This document shows positions 51,686-61,624 of a DNA stretch of 64,000 bases, piece by piece; within the stretch, counting starts at the first letter, position 1, and every line of letters starts with the position of its first letter. The notes below the pieces were generated by a model. That model made no database searches. It had not been told where the DNA came from and saw only the letters and a list, made by a program, of their open reading frames with translations. The DNA comes from JAVBNO01 sp031551485 (GTDB lineage Bacteria > Bacillota > Clostridia > Oscillospirales > Ruminococcaceae), in contig JAVBNO010000019.1 of the NCBI GenBank assembly GCA_031551485.1, forward strand, positions 1 through 64,000, written 5' to 3'. Position numbers and translations under genes: made by a program.

Positions 51686-52618
51686 TCGTGCGCAGAACAG
51701 AGTGCCGGCGGTGCCTTGCAAGGCGGCGGAGGCCTCCTCCAGGGCGCCGATGATGGCCACTTTTTCTGCTTGGTCTTCCACAAAATTGACACAGGCCTCC
51801 ACTTTGGGCAGCATGCTGCCGGGGGCGAAATGGCCTTCGGCAATGTACCGGCGGGCCTCGTCGACATTGACGCGGTCCAGCGTGCGCTGGAGCGGCGTGC
51901 CCCAGTGGATGGCCACCTTGGGCACTGCCGTCAGAAGAAAGAGGCAGTCGGCGTCTATGGTTTGGGCCAGCCGGGCCGCGGTCAGGTCTTTGTCAATGAC
52001 GGCAGCCACCGGCGCAAGGCTTTGGCCTTCCCGGCAGACAGGAATGCCGCCGCCCCCGCCCGCAATGACCGTATATCCCTGGTTCATCAGGGCTTTCAGG
52101 ATGTCTTTTTCCACAATATCGACGGGGAGGGGGGAGGGCACAACCCGGCGATACCCCCGTCCCGCATCGTCCACCATCGACCAGCTCATGGTGCGGGCCA
52201 GCTCGTCGCTTTCTTCTTTTGTATAGTAGCGGCCGATAGGTTTGGTGGGATTTTGAAAAGCGGGGTCGGTTTTGTCGACAACCACCTGGGTGACTACAGT
52301 CGCAAACTTGGCGTCCAGGTGTTGGGCGGCGGCTTCCTCATACAGGCTTTTTTGAATATGAAAGCCCATATACCCCTGGCTCATGGCGCCGCATTCGGCC
52401 AGGGGCATGGCAGGGGTGCCGATGCCGGCGCGATAGGCGTAATCCATGGCCATATACAAAGCGCCAACCTGGGGGCCGTTGCCGTGCACGATCACAAGGG
52501 TGTGGCCCTCTTTCATCATTTGCACCACCGGAACCACCAACCCCTTCAGCAGCCGGAGCTGCTCTTCAGGCGAAGTACCCAGGGCATTGCCGCCAATGGC
52601 AATCACAACTTTAGACAA
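51683..52618 (-). CDS. arcC: Carbamate kinase of the N-carbamoyl catabolic cluster (AllK/ArcC type)
   Basis: A 311-aa kinase that turns carbamoyl phosphate and ADP into ATP, CO2 and ammonia. Motifs: KVVIAIGGNALG at the N-terminus, IVHGNGPQVGALYMAMD, VIAGGGGGIPV and VIDKDLTAARLAQTI. TTG 52618 gives the family-like MSKVVIAIGG; GTG 52621 is the alternative, with GGAGG at 52627-52631. The start overlaps the end of the DUF1116 gene by 8 bases. It is the energy-yielding last step of the cluster. E. coli has a matching kinase beside fdrA-ylbE-ylbF. Confidence 0.93.
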   Translation of the reverse strand: MSKVVIAIGGNALGTSPEEQLRLLKGLVVPVVQMMKEGHTLVIVHGNGPQVGALYMAMDYAYRAGIGTPAMPLAECGAMSQGYMGFHIQKSLYEEAAAQHLDAKFATVVTQVVVDKTDPAFQNPTKPIGRYYTKEESDELARTMSWSMVDDAGRGYRRVVPSPLPVDIVEKDILKALMNQGYTVIAGGGGGIPVCREGQSLAPVAAVIDKDLTAARLAQTIDADCLFLLTAVPKVAIHWGTPLQRTLDRVNVDEARRYIAEGHFAPGSMLPKVEACVNFVEDQAEKVAIIGALEEASAALQGTAGTLFCAR

Positions 52619-54029
52619 CACCCTCACCTCCGGTGGCTGTGTGCGCTTCGGACAATGCTGCCAGCGCTTTCTCAAAGCATTCTGCGGGTGGGTTCACCAG
52701 ACCGGCGCCCACCTGGCCAATGCCAGGCTTTTTGTGGGCGATGCCGGTATTAATGATAGGCAATACGCCGGTGGCAATCACTTTGCGCACATCAATGCCA
52801 ATGGGACTGCCGCGAAAATCCAGCGGCGGAACCGAGTAAGCATTGTTTTCACCGGTCGTGATTTGATACATAGAAGTGGTGTAGGCATAGGCGTCGGAAA
52901 CCGTGCCGCCCACAAATTGGACGATAGCGGGGGAGGCCGCCATCGAAAAGCCGCCAATGCCCATTGTTTCGGTGATGGCGCTGTCGCCAATGTCGGGGTT
53001 GCAGTCGTCGTCAGAAAAGCCGGGGAATAAAAGCCCCCGCACCATCTGGGCCGGGCCGGTAAACCATTTGTCGGGCAAGCCGCTGATGCGCAGGCCAAAT
53101 TCCACGCCGTTGCGGGCCATGGCGGTAACCAATGTGGAACCTGCAATGCCGTTGGCTGTATCAAGGGCACATTTGCAGGCTGCCATGGAAAGGTTGAGGA
53201 AGTAATGTTCGTTGGCGGCGATAAAAGTCAATGTGGCGGCCGCGGCGTCCCGGTCTTCATCGGCCATCAGGCGGCCAGCCCATTCCCGCAGCAAAAGGGC
53301 AGTGGCCGCTTTGTTGCGGTTGTGGCATTCGTCACCCATATGCAGCGCCTGGGCCGTCATGGTTTTGAGCTCGATGGGGCGGCCCTTTAAAATACGCTTA
53401 AGGGTGGGGGCAATTGTATTTTGGATTTTTACCAGCCGCTCGAGCACTTCTGCATCGTTGGCGCCGTAACGCAACACTTTGCCCAACCCCTCGTTAATGG
53501 TGGCAAAAGAACGGCCTGTTCCGGCGGCGTCCTCTACCACATGTACCGGCATAGAGGCCGAAATGATACCGGCCATCGGCCCGACAGCCCCGAACTCGTG
53601 GCAAGGGGCGAAGCGGATTTTGCCGGACAACGCCAGCGTATGCGCTTCCGCGGTATCTTTGGCCAGCCCTTCATAGACCAAAGCGCCCATGACAGCGCCC
53701 TGCATGGCGCCGCACATATCGGCGTAGGCAATGGGGGGGCCGGCATGCAGAATTGTCTCTTTGGTCATGCCGGGAATGACGTCACCGGCTGTGACCACAT
53801 CGACCAGCAGGGGATTGGCCCCTAATATATTGCTTAGGGCTTTTTGGTTTGCTTTTTCCACGGCGTCACTGTCTAATTGGCCAAGCATGGCCAAAAGACG
53901 CAGGTCGCCCCCCGCGGGGGGTGTCCACTGTAGCTGGATGGCATTGGCCCCCTGGGCCAGCATATCATCATAAAAGGTAGGCACGCCGACATTGATGGCG
54001 TGAAGCGGTTCTGCAAACAGATGGTTCAT
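52611..54029 (-). CDS. allG: DUF1116 protein, AllG/YlbE-type carbamoyltransferase subunit
   Basis: A 472-aa protein of the DUF1116 (YlbE) family, with conserved stretches MCGAMQGAVMGALVYEG, CHEFGAVGPMAGIISASMP and GDECHNRNKAAT. In E. coli the FdrA, YlbE and YlbF proteins are reported to make up an oxamate (oxalurate) carbamoyltransferase, renamed AllF, AllG, AllH. ATG 54029 overlaps the FdrA stop by ATGA. Its substrate here may differ, since no allantoin genes are in the window. Confidence 0.88.
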   Translation of the reverse strand: MNHLFAEPLHAINVGVPTFYDDMLAQGANAIQLQWTPPAGGDLRLLAMLGQLDSDAVEKANQKALSNILGANPLLVDVVTAGDVIPGMTKETILHAGPPIAYADMCGAMQGAVMGALVYEGLAKDTAEAHTLALSGKIRFAPCHEFGAVGPMAGIISASMPVHVVEDAAGTGRSFATINEGLGKVLRYGANDAEVLERLVKIQNTIAPTLKRILKGRPIELKTMTAQALHMGDECHNRNKAATALLLREWAGRLMADEDRDAAAATLTFIAANEHYFLNLSMAACKCALDTANGIAGSTLVTAMARNGVEFGLRISGLPDKWFTGPAQMVRGLLFPGFSDDDCNPDIGDSAITETMGIGGFSMAASPAIVQFVGGTVSDAYAYTTSMYQITTGENNAYSVPPLDFRGSPIGIDVRKVIATGVLPIINTGIAHKKPGIGQVGAGLVNPPAECFEKALAALSEAHTATGGEGVV

Positions 54030-55573
54030 CCTTGCGCCCTCCCTGCCGCAACGGCTACGGCCATGTTGACCGCCTGCCAGTTGCTTTCTGCCACCATGAC
54101 GCCCAGCTCTTGTAATTTTTGCACTTGGCCGGCCCAATTTTGGGGGTCGCCCCGGGTGCCCAGCACATAGCCGATCAGGGCAAGGCGGCGGCCGGCTGCT
54201 TTGGCAATTTCCTGCGCTTTGCGAATGGCGTCTGCTGTGGCGCCAACGGGGTCTTCGTGGGAGCCATAGCCCAATTCAAAATCCAGCAGCAAGACCGCGG
54301 TTTCCTCGTCTTCGGCCTCTTTGACAAGGCGGCCCAGCCGCACGGTGGGGTCGATCATGGGGTGGGCGCGGCCGGCGGTGAATATATCGTCGCCCAAATC
54401 GACAATGGCATGTTTTTCACTGTGCATCGCGTCTTTCAGCCGATACTCCGGCTTTTTGCTGATGTTGCTGTAAACGGGGGCATTCAGCCAGTTGCGCATG
54501 ATGTGTTCGGCTTCGGCCGCCAGCGTGCCGCCGCAATACAGCGCCCGGATATATTTTTGTGTGGGCGCCAGCGCCAAAGCAGCCGCTTTCAGCGCCTCTT
54601 CGTCCATCCGTTCGCCGGTGTTGACCGCGGTGCCGGTGGCGCTTTTCACCGCCAGCTCAGCGGCGTGGGCCAGGCTGGAAGCAAAAAGGATATTGTCGTG
54701 ATTTTCGTCATGGTCGCCTACAAAACAGACGACAACCTTTTTGGGTATCTCTTGGGCGCAGGCAAGAATGCGGCTGCGCACTTCGGGATAAGGCGGCTTG
54801 GAAATAATGACAATGACATTCGTCTTCTCATCCTCGCCAAGCAGCTTGAGGCCGTCCAACATCATCAGGCCGCCCACATCGGCGGAAAGGTCGCGGCCGC
54901 CCACGCCAATGGCCTGGGAAATGCCGCCGCCTAAGCGGTCGATGAGGGTAGACACTTCCTGAAGACCGGTGCCCGCCGCCGCCACAAGGCCAATGTCGCC
55001 TCGCCCCACCACATTGGCAAAGCACAGGCCGACGCCGCCAATGATGGCGGTGCCGCAGTCGGGCCCCATTATCAGCAGGCCTTTTTCGTGGGCATATTGC
55101 TTAAGGCGGATTTCCTCTTCCAAGGATACATTGTCGGAAAACAGCATGACATGCAGCCCGGCTTTCAGAGCTTCCATGGCTTCGTGGGCTGCAAACTGCC
55201 CGGCAGTGGAGATGACCGCCATTTGGGTTTGGGGGTTGGCGCGGGCCGCTGCTCCAATGGTTTTGTACTGGGTGGCGGCGGATTTGGCGCCGACATCCGC
55301 TTTGCGCTGCAGCAGGGCAAACGCTTGCTGAACAGCGCTTTCGCAAAGGGCGTCGTCGGCCGCCTGTATGGCGACCAGCAGATCGTTGCCGCCTGCCTCT
55401 TCCGCCTGGGGCGTAAGCATGCCCACTCCGGCCAGCAGTTCTTTGTTCATGGGGGTGGCCATGGAGACAATGGCTTGCTGAACCCCTTCCAGCGCCAGCA
55501 GCTTTTTGGAAAGCATCATTAAAGAGACAGAGTCATGATAGCTGTTTTTCTTGATGGTTACAATTTGGGCCAA
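54026..55573 (-). CDS. fdrA: FdrA/AllF-type acyl-CoA synthetase-like carbamoyltransferase subunit
   Basis: A 515-aa protein with succinyl-CoA-synthetase-like fold: a nucleotide-binding N-terminal part, the segment LIMGPDCGTAIIGGVGLCFA, and the phosphate-binding IGLVAAAGTGLQEVSTLIDR. TTG 55573 gives MAQIVTIKKNSYHDSVSL, the usual FdrA start, behind GAGGTGA. Together with DUF1116 and DUF2877 it probably performs phosphorolysis of an N-carbamoyl compound to carbamoyl phosphate, which the kinase uses. Confidence 0.88.
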   Translation of the reverse strand: MAQIVTIKKNSYHDSVSLMMLSKKLLALEGVQQAIVSMATPMNKELLAGVGMLTPQAEEAGGNDLLVAIQAADDALCESAVQQAFALLQRKADVGAKSAATQYKTIGAAARANPQTQMAVISTAGQFAAHEAMEALKAGLHVMLFSDNVSLEEEIRLKQYAHEKGLLIMGPDCGTAIIGGVGLCFANVVGRGDIGLVAAAGTGLQEVSTLIDRLGGGISQAIGVGGRDLSADVGGLMMLDGLKLLGEDEKTNVIVIISKPPYPEVRSRILACAQEIPKKVVVCFVGDHDENHDNILFASSLAHAAELAVKSATGTAVNTGERMDEEALKAAALALAPTQKYIRALYCGGTLAAEAEHIMRNWLNAPVYSNISKKPEYRLKDAMHSEKHAIVDLGDDIFTAGRAHPMIDPTVRLGRLVKEAEDEETAVLLLDFELGYGSHEDPVGATADAIRKAQEIAKAAGRRLALIGYVLGTRGDPQNWAGQVQKLQELGVMVAESNWQAVNMAVAVAAGRAQG

Positions 55574-55732
55574 GTTGTTCACCTCGTAACGTTTACCGAT
55601 TGCTGTGGGCAAGCTCCCTTTTAGGGAGGTGGGTCTGGCAGCGGCCGAAAGCCGTTGCCAGACCGCGTGTTTGGGATGTAGCATCATAAAAGAAAATGGT
55701 TGAAAATAATCATGCGGGGTGTTGCAATTGCC

Positions 55733-57322
55733 CTATTCTTCGGTCAGCACGTTTTCCTCTTTGCGATAGATGGACATCAGGAAGAGAACGACGGCCATGC
55801 CCACGTAACCAAGCCAAACCTGAGGCGACATGTTGATGCCGAAGGAGGAAGAATGGATGATGCCGAAGAAGGAGAGAGCGGCGCAGATGACGGCGTAGAT
55901 GGAGGCGCGTTTGTAGTTTCTATCCAAGATGTAGATGGCAATGGCCGCCAGCATCATAGCGATAAGAATGTCGCCCTGGCCCAACCGCAGCCAACCCAGG
56001 AAGGGCACGCCGTTTTGGGACAGAAGGGCGTTGCTGACCACAACAGAACCGGGGCCGCCGTTCAGAAGAGAAACGGACACCGCCTGGCCGGCCTCGGCCA
56101 GCGCCGCGTTAATGGCGCCCACAGCCGAGTTTACTTTCAGGGCTACAATGCTGCCGATAAAAGGCATAAAGGAAAAGATAATGGCGGGGTAGTGGTGCTT
56201 TTTCGCCGTTTGGAAGGCCTGGGTGCCAATCACGATGCCGATATAAACCAAAATCGGCAACAGGGCGACCAGCGGAATGACGGCGGAAACCAGGCGAAGC
56301 AGGCCGGTAAAGGCAAGAATGATAATGGCGATACCGGTGAGCAGCGCATAGCCAATGCGGGCGCCGGTGGCTTTCCAGCCGGGATGGCCGATGTAAATGA
56401 TGGTCGGGAACGGGCTGCCCAGCAGGGAACCGATAATGGTCATGGCAGCGGGAACGGCCATCGCTTTGGCGACCGGATATTTTTCACCGGCAGCGTCGGC
56501 ACTTTCCAGGTTATCAAGGCTTTCTAAAAAGTCGTAAATGGCAAGAGGGATGGCGGCGGGCAGGAAGGGGGCGATGACGGAGAAACCTTTGCCCAGCAGG
56601 CCGACTGCCAGATAGGGCAGCGGAATGTTAAACGCCTGAACAGCAGAAGCAACGGCGTCGGGCTTCAGGTAGCCGGTGGCCCAGGCAATAATGGTGCCGA
56701 TGAGAATGGCGAAAGCGCCGGCGGGCATGCCAAAGGGCATTTTTTTGCCGGAAAGCCAGCCCACCAACAGAATGGCCAGGCAGACGAGGCCGATGTAAGG
56801 CACCGTGAAAACTTCGCCGATGGGGTTACCGGAAATGAGGGTGATGGCCAAACCGGCCAGGGCGCCCAACATGGCGGAGCGGGGGATGTATTTTTTGAGG
56901 GTAGGGCCGACAAAAGCGCCTATCATCATCACAATGCCCTGAATCAGGTTCCAGGCAATGCCGGCGGCCCAGGCGGTAAGCCAATCCTGGGTGGCGATGT
57001 AAACCGGCAGGATGACGCCCAAAGCGACCGCAAAATAGTGGGGTACGCTTAAGCCGTAAGGCATGGCCGTCACATCGCTACGGTTTTCGCGCTTGGAAAG
57101 GCTTTTGGCCATAATGGCCAGGATGATGTTGCCCACGCCAATGGAAATGGCGACACCGGGCACAATTTTGCCGTAAACCATGTCGGCAGGCATGGCGATG
57201 GCGAATGCCAGCAGGCCAATGGCCGTTAAGAAATTGGCGAGGGAGTTGGAAAACAGACCGAAAAATCCGTTGATGTCGCCGGAGACCCACCAGGGGGTGC
57301 CGGCAGTCGATTTACTACTCAT
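55733..57322 (-). CDS. NCS2-family purine/pyrimidine-type permease 1
   Basis: A 529-aa membrane protein with about 12-14 helices and a start (WWVSGDINGFFGLFSNSLAN) typical of the subgroup found beside FdrA clusters. It has the SLDNLESADAAGEKYPVAKA loop characteristic of NCS2/AzgA-like carriers. GAGGAGG precedes ATG 57322. It probably brings in the N-rich heterocycle or ureido compound used by the cluster, by proton symport. The paralogue at 58132-59649 shares the same motifs. Confidence 0.88.
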   Translation of the reverse strand: MSSKSTAGTPWWVSGDINGFFGLFSNSLANFLTAIGLLAFAIAMPADMVYGKIVPGVAISIGVGNIILAIMAKSLSKRENRSDVTAMPYGLSVPHYFAVALGVILPVYIATQDWLTAWAAGIAWNLIQGIVMMIGAFVGPTLKKYIPRSAMLGALAGLAITLISGNPIGEVFTVPYIGLVCLAILLVGWLSGKKMPFGMPAGAFAILIGTIIAWATGYLKPDAVASAVQAFNIPLPYLAVGLLGKGFSVIAPFLPAAIPLAIYDFLESLDNLESADAAGEKYPVAKAMAVPAAMTIIGSLLGSPFPTIIYIGHPGWKATGARIGYALLTGIAIIILAFTGLLRLVSAVIPLVALLPILVYIGIVIGTQAFQTAKKHHYPAIIFSFMPFIGSIVALKVNSAVGAINAALAEAGQAVSVSLLNGGPGSVVVSNALLSQNGVPFLGWLRLGQGDILIAMMLAAIAIYILDRNYKRASIYAVICAALSFFGIIHSSSFGINMSPQVWLGYVGMAVVLFLMSIYRKEENVLTEE

Positions 57323-57429
57323 CGTGTTAATTTCCTCCTCGAAATATGATTTTTGGATACAAAAAACCAGGCCCTGGCTTATTGCCACATTGACCAGGGC
57401 GGTTTGACAAAGAAAAGAGGGGGCGCTGT

Positions 57430-58101
57430 TTATTTCTGCATGGCTTCCATTACTTTGGCCGAAGTGGACACCCAACCGAAGATGCCGCCCTGCTGGTATA
57501 CCATACGGGCCGCGTCGTCGTGGTCCTTTTTATCGAAAGCGGCGCAGCAGTCGTCCAGCATCAAACACTCAAAGCCCCTGTCATTGGCTTCGCGGAGCGT
57601 TGTGGTGACGCAGACATGGGTGGTGACGCCGCAAAAAAGCATGTGCGTAATACCTTTGTTGCGCAAAATCAGCTCAAGGTCAGTGGAATAAAAGGCGCCT
57701 TTGCCAGGTTTGTCAATGATGGGCTCGCCGTCAATGGGATACAGTTCTTCCACAATGTCGTGGCCCAGTTCGCCCCGCACCAAAATGCGTCCCATGGGGC
57801 CGCAGTCGCCAATGCCGGCACCCTGGCGTTTGCCACGGGCCAGTTTGTTGGGCGGGCAATCGCTTAAATCGGGGCGGTGGCCTTCGCGGGTATGAAGAAT
57901 GAACATGCCTTTTTCGCGGGCAAAGTGCAACATCTTTTGGACAACGGGAATGATGCTGGCCGTGGGGGTAATGTCGTTGCCCAGCTTTTCGCCAAAGCCG
58001 CCGGGGGCGCAAAAATCGCGCTGCATGTCAATGAGGATGAGGGCGGTGGTCTCCAGCGGGAATTCAAACGCGTAGGGTTCGGCATCAACAGAGTATTTCA
58101 T
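57430..58101 (-). CDS. Isochorismatase-fold cysteine hydrolase, biuret-amidohydrolase-like
   Basis: A 223-aa hydrolase. The triad is Asp in ALILIDMQRDFCAPGGFG, Lys in DKPGKGAFYSTDLE and Cys in GVTTHVCVTTTLREANDRG. Stretches HTREGHRPDLSDCPPNK and IGDCGPMGRILVRGE closely match biuret hydrolase (BiuH) and its near relatives. It may cleave the C-N bond of biuret or another carbamoylated amide, producing a substrate for the FdrA system. It lies between the two permease genes in the same transcript. Confidence 0.85.
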   Translation of the reverse strand: MKYSVDAEPYAFEFPLETTALILIDMQRDFCAPGGFGEKLGNDITPTASIIPVVQKMLHFAREKGMFILHTREGHRPDLSDCPPNKLARGKRQGAGIGDCGPMGRILVRGELGHDIVEELYPIDGEPIIDKPGKGAFYSTDLELILRNKGITHMLFCGVTTHVCVTTTLREANDRGFECLMLDDCCAAFDKKDHDDAARMVYQQGGIFGWVSTSAKVMEAMQK

Positions 58102-58131
58102 AGGGGGGCGCTCCTCTCGTCAATATAAAAT

Positions 58132-59649
58132 TTAAAGGGATTCTTCTATGTATTCCTGTTTAAAGAACAGCAAAATCAAAGCAGCCAACAGCAGGTAGCC
58201 AATGCTGACCTCCAGGGCGGCCGCAAAACCGACCTGGGCCGCGTGAATGATGCCAAAAAAGGATAATGCAGCGGCAATGCAGGAGGTGACAATGGCTTGT
58301 TTTTGCTTGCGCTCGATTAAAAATACGGTAATGGTGGCCCAAATGATGCCTACCACAATGGCGCCGCTGCCCAACGTTGTCAGCCCGCCGAAGTAAATGC
58401 CGTTGGCGGCAAATGTTTCGGGGGCAATGGCGCCGGGGTTGCTCCCCGCCGAGACGACCGCGTTGGACACCATCGTTTTACACCAGTCCGCCAAAGAGGG
58501 TAAAATGGCCATCACAACGGCCGGCGTGTGGGATTTTGGGATATTTTCGAAAGCCTGGGAGCCGATGACGACACCGATATAAATTAAAATGGGCAGCAGG
58601 GCCGCAATGGGAATGGCGCTTAGCAGCACCGATTCAATGCCCAAAAGGGTCAGCAACAGAACACCCAAACCGGTCATCCAGCCGTAACCCAGCCGCGCAC
58701 CGACGCTTTTCCAGCCGGGATGTCCAATATAAACAGCAGTGGGTACCGGATTGCCCAGACAGCCGCCAATGAAGCTGGTGATGCCGTCAAAGAGCATAAT
58801 TTGGGTTGTATTGTATTTGTCGCCCGCCACTTCGGCACTTTCCAGGTTATCCATGGTTTCAATAAAATTGTAAATGCCGAAGGGAATAGCGATAAGCAAA
58901 TAGGGCAGGACGACGGTAAAATGTTGCAGCGTAACGCCCAAGGTGACGCCCGGCAACGCAAAACCAACGCTGGAGAAAGATTGCACCAGCGCCGATGCGC
59001 TCATCCGGCCGCTACCCCAACCAATGGCTGTGCCTACCACAATGGCCACCAGGCCCGCGGGCATGCCCCAGGGCATTTTCTTTTTGGCAATCCAGCCCAT
59101 CAGCAGTACGCCCAGGCAGACGATGGTGATGGCCGGCATCCCCCAGGCCTGCGCCGCCGAATTGGTCATGATGTAGGGGATGGAGACGCCCGCCAAAGAA
59201 CCCAGCAGCGCGGCGCGGGGTACAAATTCACGCACTTTTTTGCCAATGACCGCACCCAGGCACTCAATCACCGCTTCGATCAGGCACCAAGCCAAGCCCG
59301 CGTACCAGGCAATCATGGGGTCACCTGTTTGCAGTTTAATGGGCAGCATGACGCCAAATACAATGATAAACATATGGGGTACGCTGATGCCTGTGGGCAG
59401 CGCGGTGACAGTATCTCGCTTTTCTACTTTGGACAGCTTATACCCAGCATAAAAATAGCACAGACAGCTGATAAAAATAGCGATGCCCACGCCGGGTAAA
59501 ATCCGCCGGAAAACAATGTCGGCCGGGAGCTCGATCACATACAAAAGCAAGCTTGTCAGGACAAGAATGTTTGCGATGTTGTTGGTAAAGAGCCCAAAAA
59601 AACCATTGATGTCAGATTTTTGCCAAACTTTAACCTTTTCTGTTTGCAT
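58132..59649 (-). CDS. NCS2-family purine/pyrimidine-type permease 2
   Basis: A 505-aa paralogue of permease 1, with the same GDINGFFGLFTNNIANI start and the loop TMDNLESAEVAGDKYNTTQ. GGAGGTGGG lies 5 bases before ATG 59649. As first gene of the minus operon it is nearest the divergent PucR regulator. Two paralogues suggest two related substrates, or a high- and low-affinity pair. Confidence 0.88.
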   Translation of the reverse strand: MQTEKVKVWQKSDINGFFGLFTNNIANILVLTSLLLYVIELPADIVFRRILPGVGIAIFISCLCYFYAGYKLSKVEKRDTVTALPTGISVPHMFIIVFGVMLPIKLQTGDPMIAWYAGLAWCLIEAVIECLGAVIGKKVREFVPRAALLGSLAGVSIPYIMTNSAAQAWGMPAITIVCLGVLLMGWIAKKKMPWGMPAGLVAIVVGTAIGWGSGRMSASALVQSFSSVGFALPGVTLGVTLQHFTVVLPYLLIAIPFGIYNFIETMDNLESAEVAGDKYNTTQIMLFDGITSFIGGCLGNPVPTAVYIGHPGWKSVGARLGYGWMTGLGVLLLTLLGIESVLLSAIPIAALLPILIYIGVVIGSQAFENIPKSHTPAVVMAILPSLADWCKTMVSNAVVSAGSNPGAIAPETFAANGIYFGGLTTLGSGAIVVGIIWATITVFLIERKQKQAIVTSCIAAALSFFGIIHAAQVGFAAALEVSIGYLLLAALILLFFKQEYIEESL

Positions 59650-59975
59650 TTACCCACCTCCAAGTCAAACACGCTTTATGATTGGCCATATATTCAGGAA
59701 CCGGAAAGGGCATTGCCTGTGGCAAAGGCGCCGCCGGTGTCCGTTCCCTGCCTACGAAAGTATTATCAAATCGCTTCAAAGCGACAACATCCTCACTGTT
59801 ATGTTAACAAATAAAAACTAAAACGACATCGTGTTCAAGACATAAGAAACTGCAGTGTAATTTGTCATCCAGTGACAAATGGGTTGAATTTTGATCAAAG
59901 ATTTACGGCGTTTTTAGTGGAATAGTGCCATATGGTGTGATATAATAACAAAAACATCTGCAAAAGGGAGGGGGA
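59650..59975. promoter_or_regulatory. Divergent control region between permease operon and pucR
   Basis: No gene is seen. A minus-strand promoter is suggested by TTGTCG (59787-59782), a 16-bp spacer and TAATAC (59765-59760). A perfect inverted repeat, ATTTGTCA (59860-59867) and TGACAAAT (59873-59880), is the likely PucR site. A palindrome TTTGATCAAA lies at 59890-59899, and a -10-like TATAAT for pucR at 59941. Confidence 0.6.
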
Positions 59976-61577
59976 ATGGGGTTGACGCTGGACGAATTGC
60001 TGACCATTGGGCCGTTAAAAGGCGCCATAGTGCTGACCGGCGGGCAAAGTCTGCACTGCGAAGTGGGAGACATTGCCGTCATGGAAGTGCCGGATATTGA
60101 GGACTACGTCAAAAAAGACGATTTTTTGCTGACCACCTTTTTCCCCATTCATAAAGATCCCCAGCGGCTGGAAAGAATCATCCCTGCTCTCCACCGCTTG
60201 GGGCTTTGCGGCATCGGCATCAAATCCAACCGCTATTTGGGCCGAATACCCGACAAAATGCTGGAACAAGCCAACGAGCTGGGTTTTCCCATTGTGGCAG
60301 TGCCCGAAAATGTCAATTTTTCCGATGTGATCACCAACTATTTGCGGGACAAATTGCGTATACGCAATAGCGAGCTGGAGTATCGGGACAGTCTGCACAG
60401 CATTACAATGGAAATGCTGATGCAGGGTTACGGTTTTCAGGAACTGGCGGATACCATCCAAAAGACAATGGGCCGCAACGTTTTGCTATTGTCCAGCGAC
60501 GGGCTGTCCCTTACGCCCAACGAGGGAGAGCTGATTGGTGAAGAGGACTTTGCGCTGTTGACCCAAGCAGTGGGTGCGCTCGCGCCCGGCAACCATATAC
60601 AGTCGGTTTTTGTAGGCCATATCGAGTGGTTCATCTTTCCGGTTGTCCACGGTTTTCACACAACCGGGTACATTTTACTGGAGGGTGTAGGCGAACCATT
60701 GCGAGAGGCCGACCGCATTACTATTGAGCAGTATGCCGCTGTCTTCACCGTCATCCGGCAAAAAAACCTGTCCATTGTGGAATTGGAAAAGCGTTATTCC
60801 AACGAGTTTGCCTACGACCTGCTGCTGCGGGAACCGCCAACACTGGCGACGGCGGTGAACCGGGCCCGAACCATCGGCTGGCATCTGTCTTTTCCCTCTG
60901 TGGTTGTGGTGGTGGAGATGCCGGTTCGCGGACAGGACGACTACAGCTATCGCGACCAGTTTGCCATTCGGCTTAGGCACGAAGCGCTGCTGCGATACGG
61001 GGTGGGGCACGAGCAGTTCTTCATCGCCAACATCGGCGACGAAATCACCCTTTTGCTCAACCGCGAAGCCGTCAAAAAACAAAGCGAACTTGTGGATTTA
61101 ATTTACCAGTGCGCCAACCGGAACGCCGAGCAACAATATTTTATCGGGGTTTCCAACCCGGTGTCGCAGATGAACTTGTTTCAGCGCCGGTTTCACGAAG
61201 GCCAAAAGGCCATTCAAATTGCCAGGCTGATTGGGCACACGCGGCCGCTGTGTTTTCGGGACGCGGGTATTTACCGGGTGTTGCATCACCAGCATATCCG
61301 GGATGAGCTGCTTTCTTTTTGCAAAGATACCATCGGCGCGGTCATCCAATACGACAACAGTCACAATTCCAATTATTTAGAAACGATGGAAACGATTTTT
61401 ACCTGCGAAGGCAATTACAAAAAAGCGGCTGCCGCGCTGTACTTGCACTACAACACCCTGCGGTACCGGGTGCGGGTGATTGCCGAACTGTTGGGCATCG
61501 AACCGGCTTCACTGCATTTTCGACAGGACATCTATCTGGCGGTAAAAGCATACAAATTGTTTGACGAGGCTGTATAG
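59976..61577 (+). CDS. PucR-family transcriptional regulator
   Basis: A 533-aa regulator. The N-terminal PucR/purine-catabolism domain (about 5-125) opens with LTLDELLTIGPLKGAIVLTGG. A central GGDEF-like CdaR segment follows, and the C-terminal helix-turn-helix is in GNYKKAAAALYLHYNTLRYRVRVI. ATG 59976 follows GGGAGGGGG. PucR-type activators usually respond to a purine or its breakdown product. It is divergent from the catabolic operon and co-oriented with the DUF2877 gene. Confidence 0.92.
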   Translation: MGLTLDELLTIGPLKGAIVLTGGQSLHCEVGDIAVMEVPDIEDYVKKDDFLLTTFFPIHKDPQRLERIIPALHRLGLCGIGIKSNRYLGRIPDKMLEQANELGFPIVAVPENVNFSDVITNYLRDKLRIRNSELEYRDSLHSITMEMLMQGYGFQELADTIQKTMGRNVLLLSSDGLSLTPNEGELIGEEDFALLTQAVGALAPGNHIQSVFVGHIEWFIFPVVHGFHTTGYILLEGVGEPLREADRITIEQYAAVFTVIRQKNLSIVELEKRYSNEFAYDLLLREPPTLATAVNRARTIGWHLSFPSVVVVVEMPVRGQDDYSYRDQFAIRLRHEALLRYGVGHEQFFIANIGDEITLLLNREAVKKQSELVDLIYQCANRNAEQQYFIGVSNPVSQMNLFQRRFHEGQKAIQIARLIGHTRPLCFRDAGIYRVLHHQHIRDELLSFCKDTIGAVIQYDNSHNSNYLETMETIFTCEGNYKKAAAALYLHYNTLRYRVRVIAELLGIEPASLHFRQDIYLAVKAYKLFDEAV

Positions 61578-61624
61578 AGTGGTACAATCGACAGGCAGAA
61601 AACAGTCTGAAAGGGGGAGGGGCT

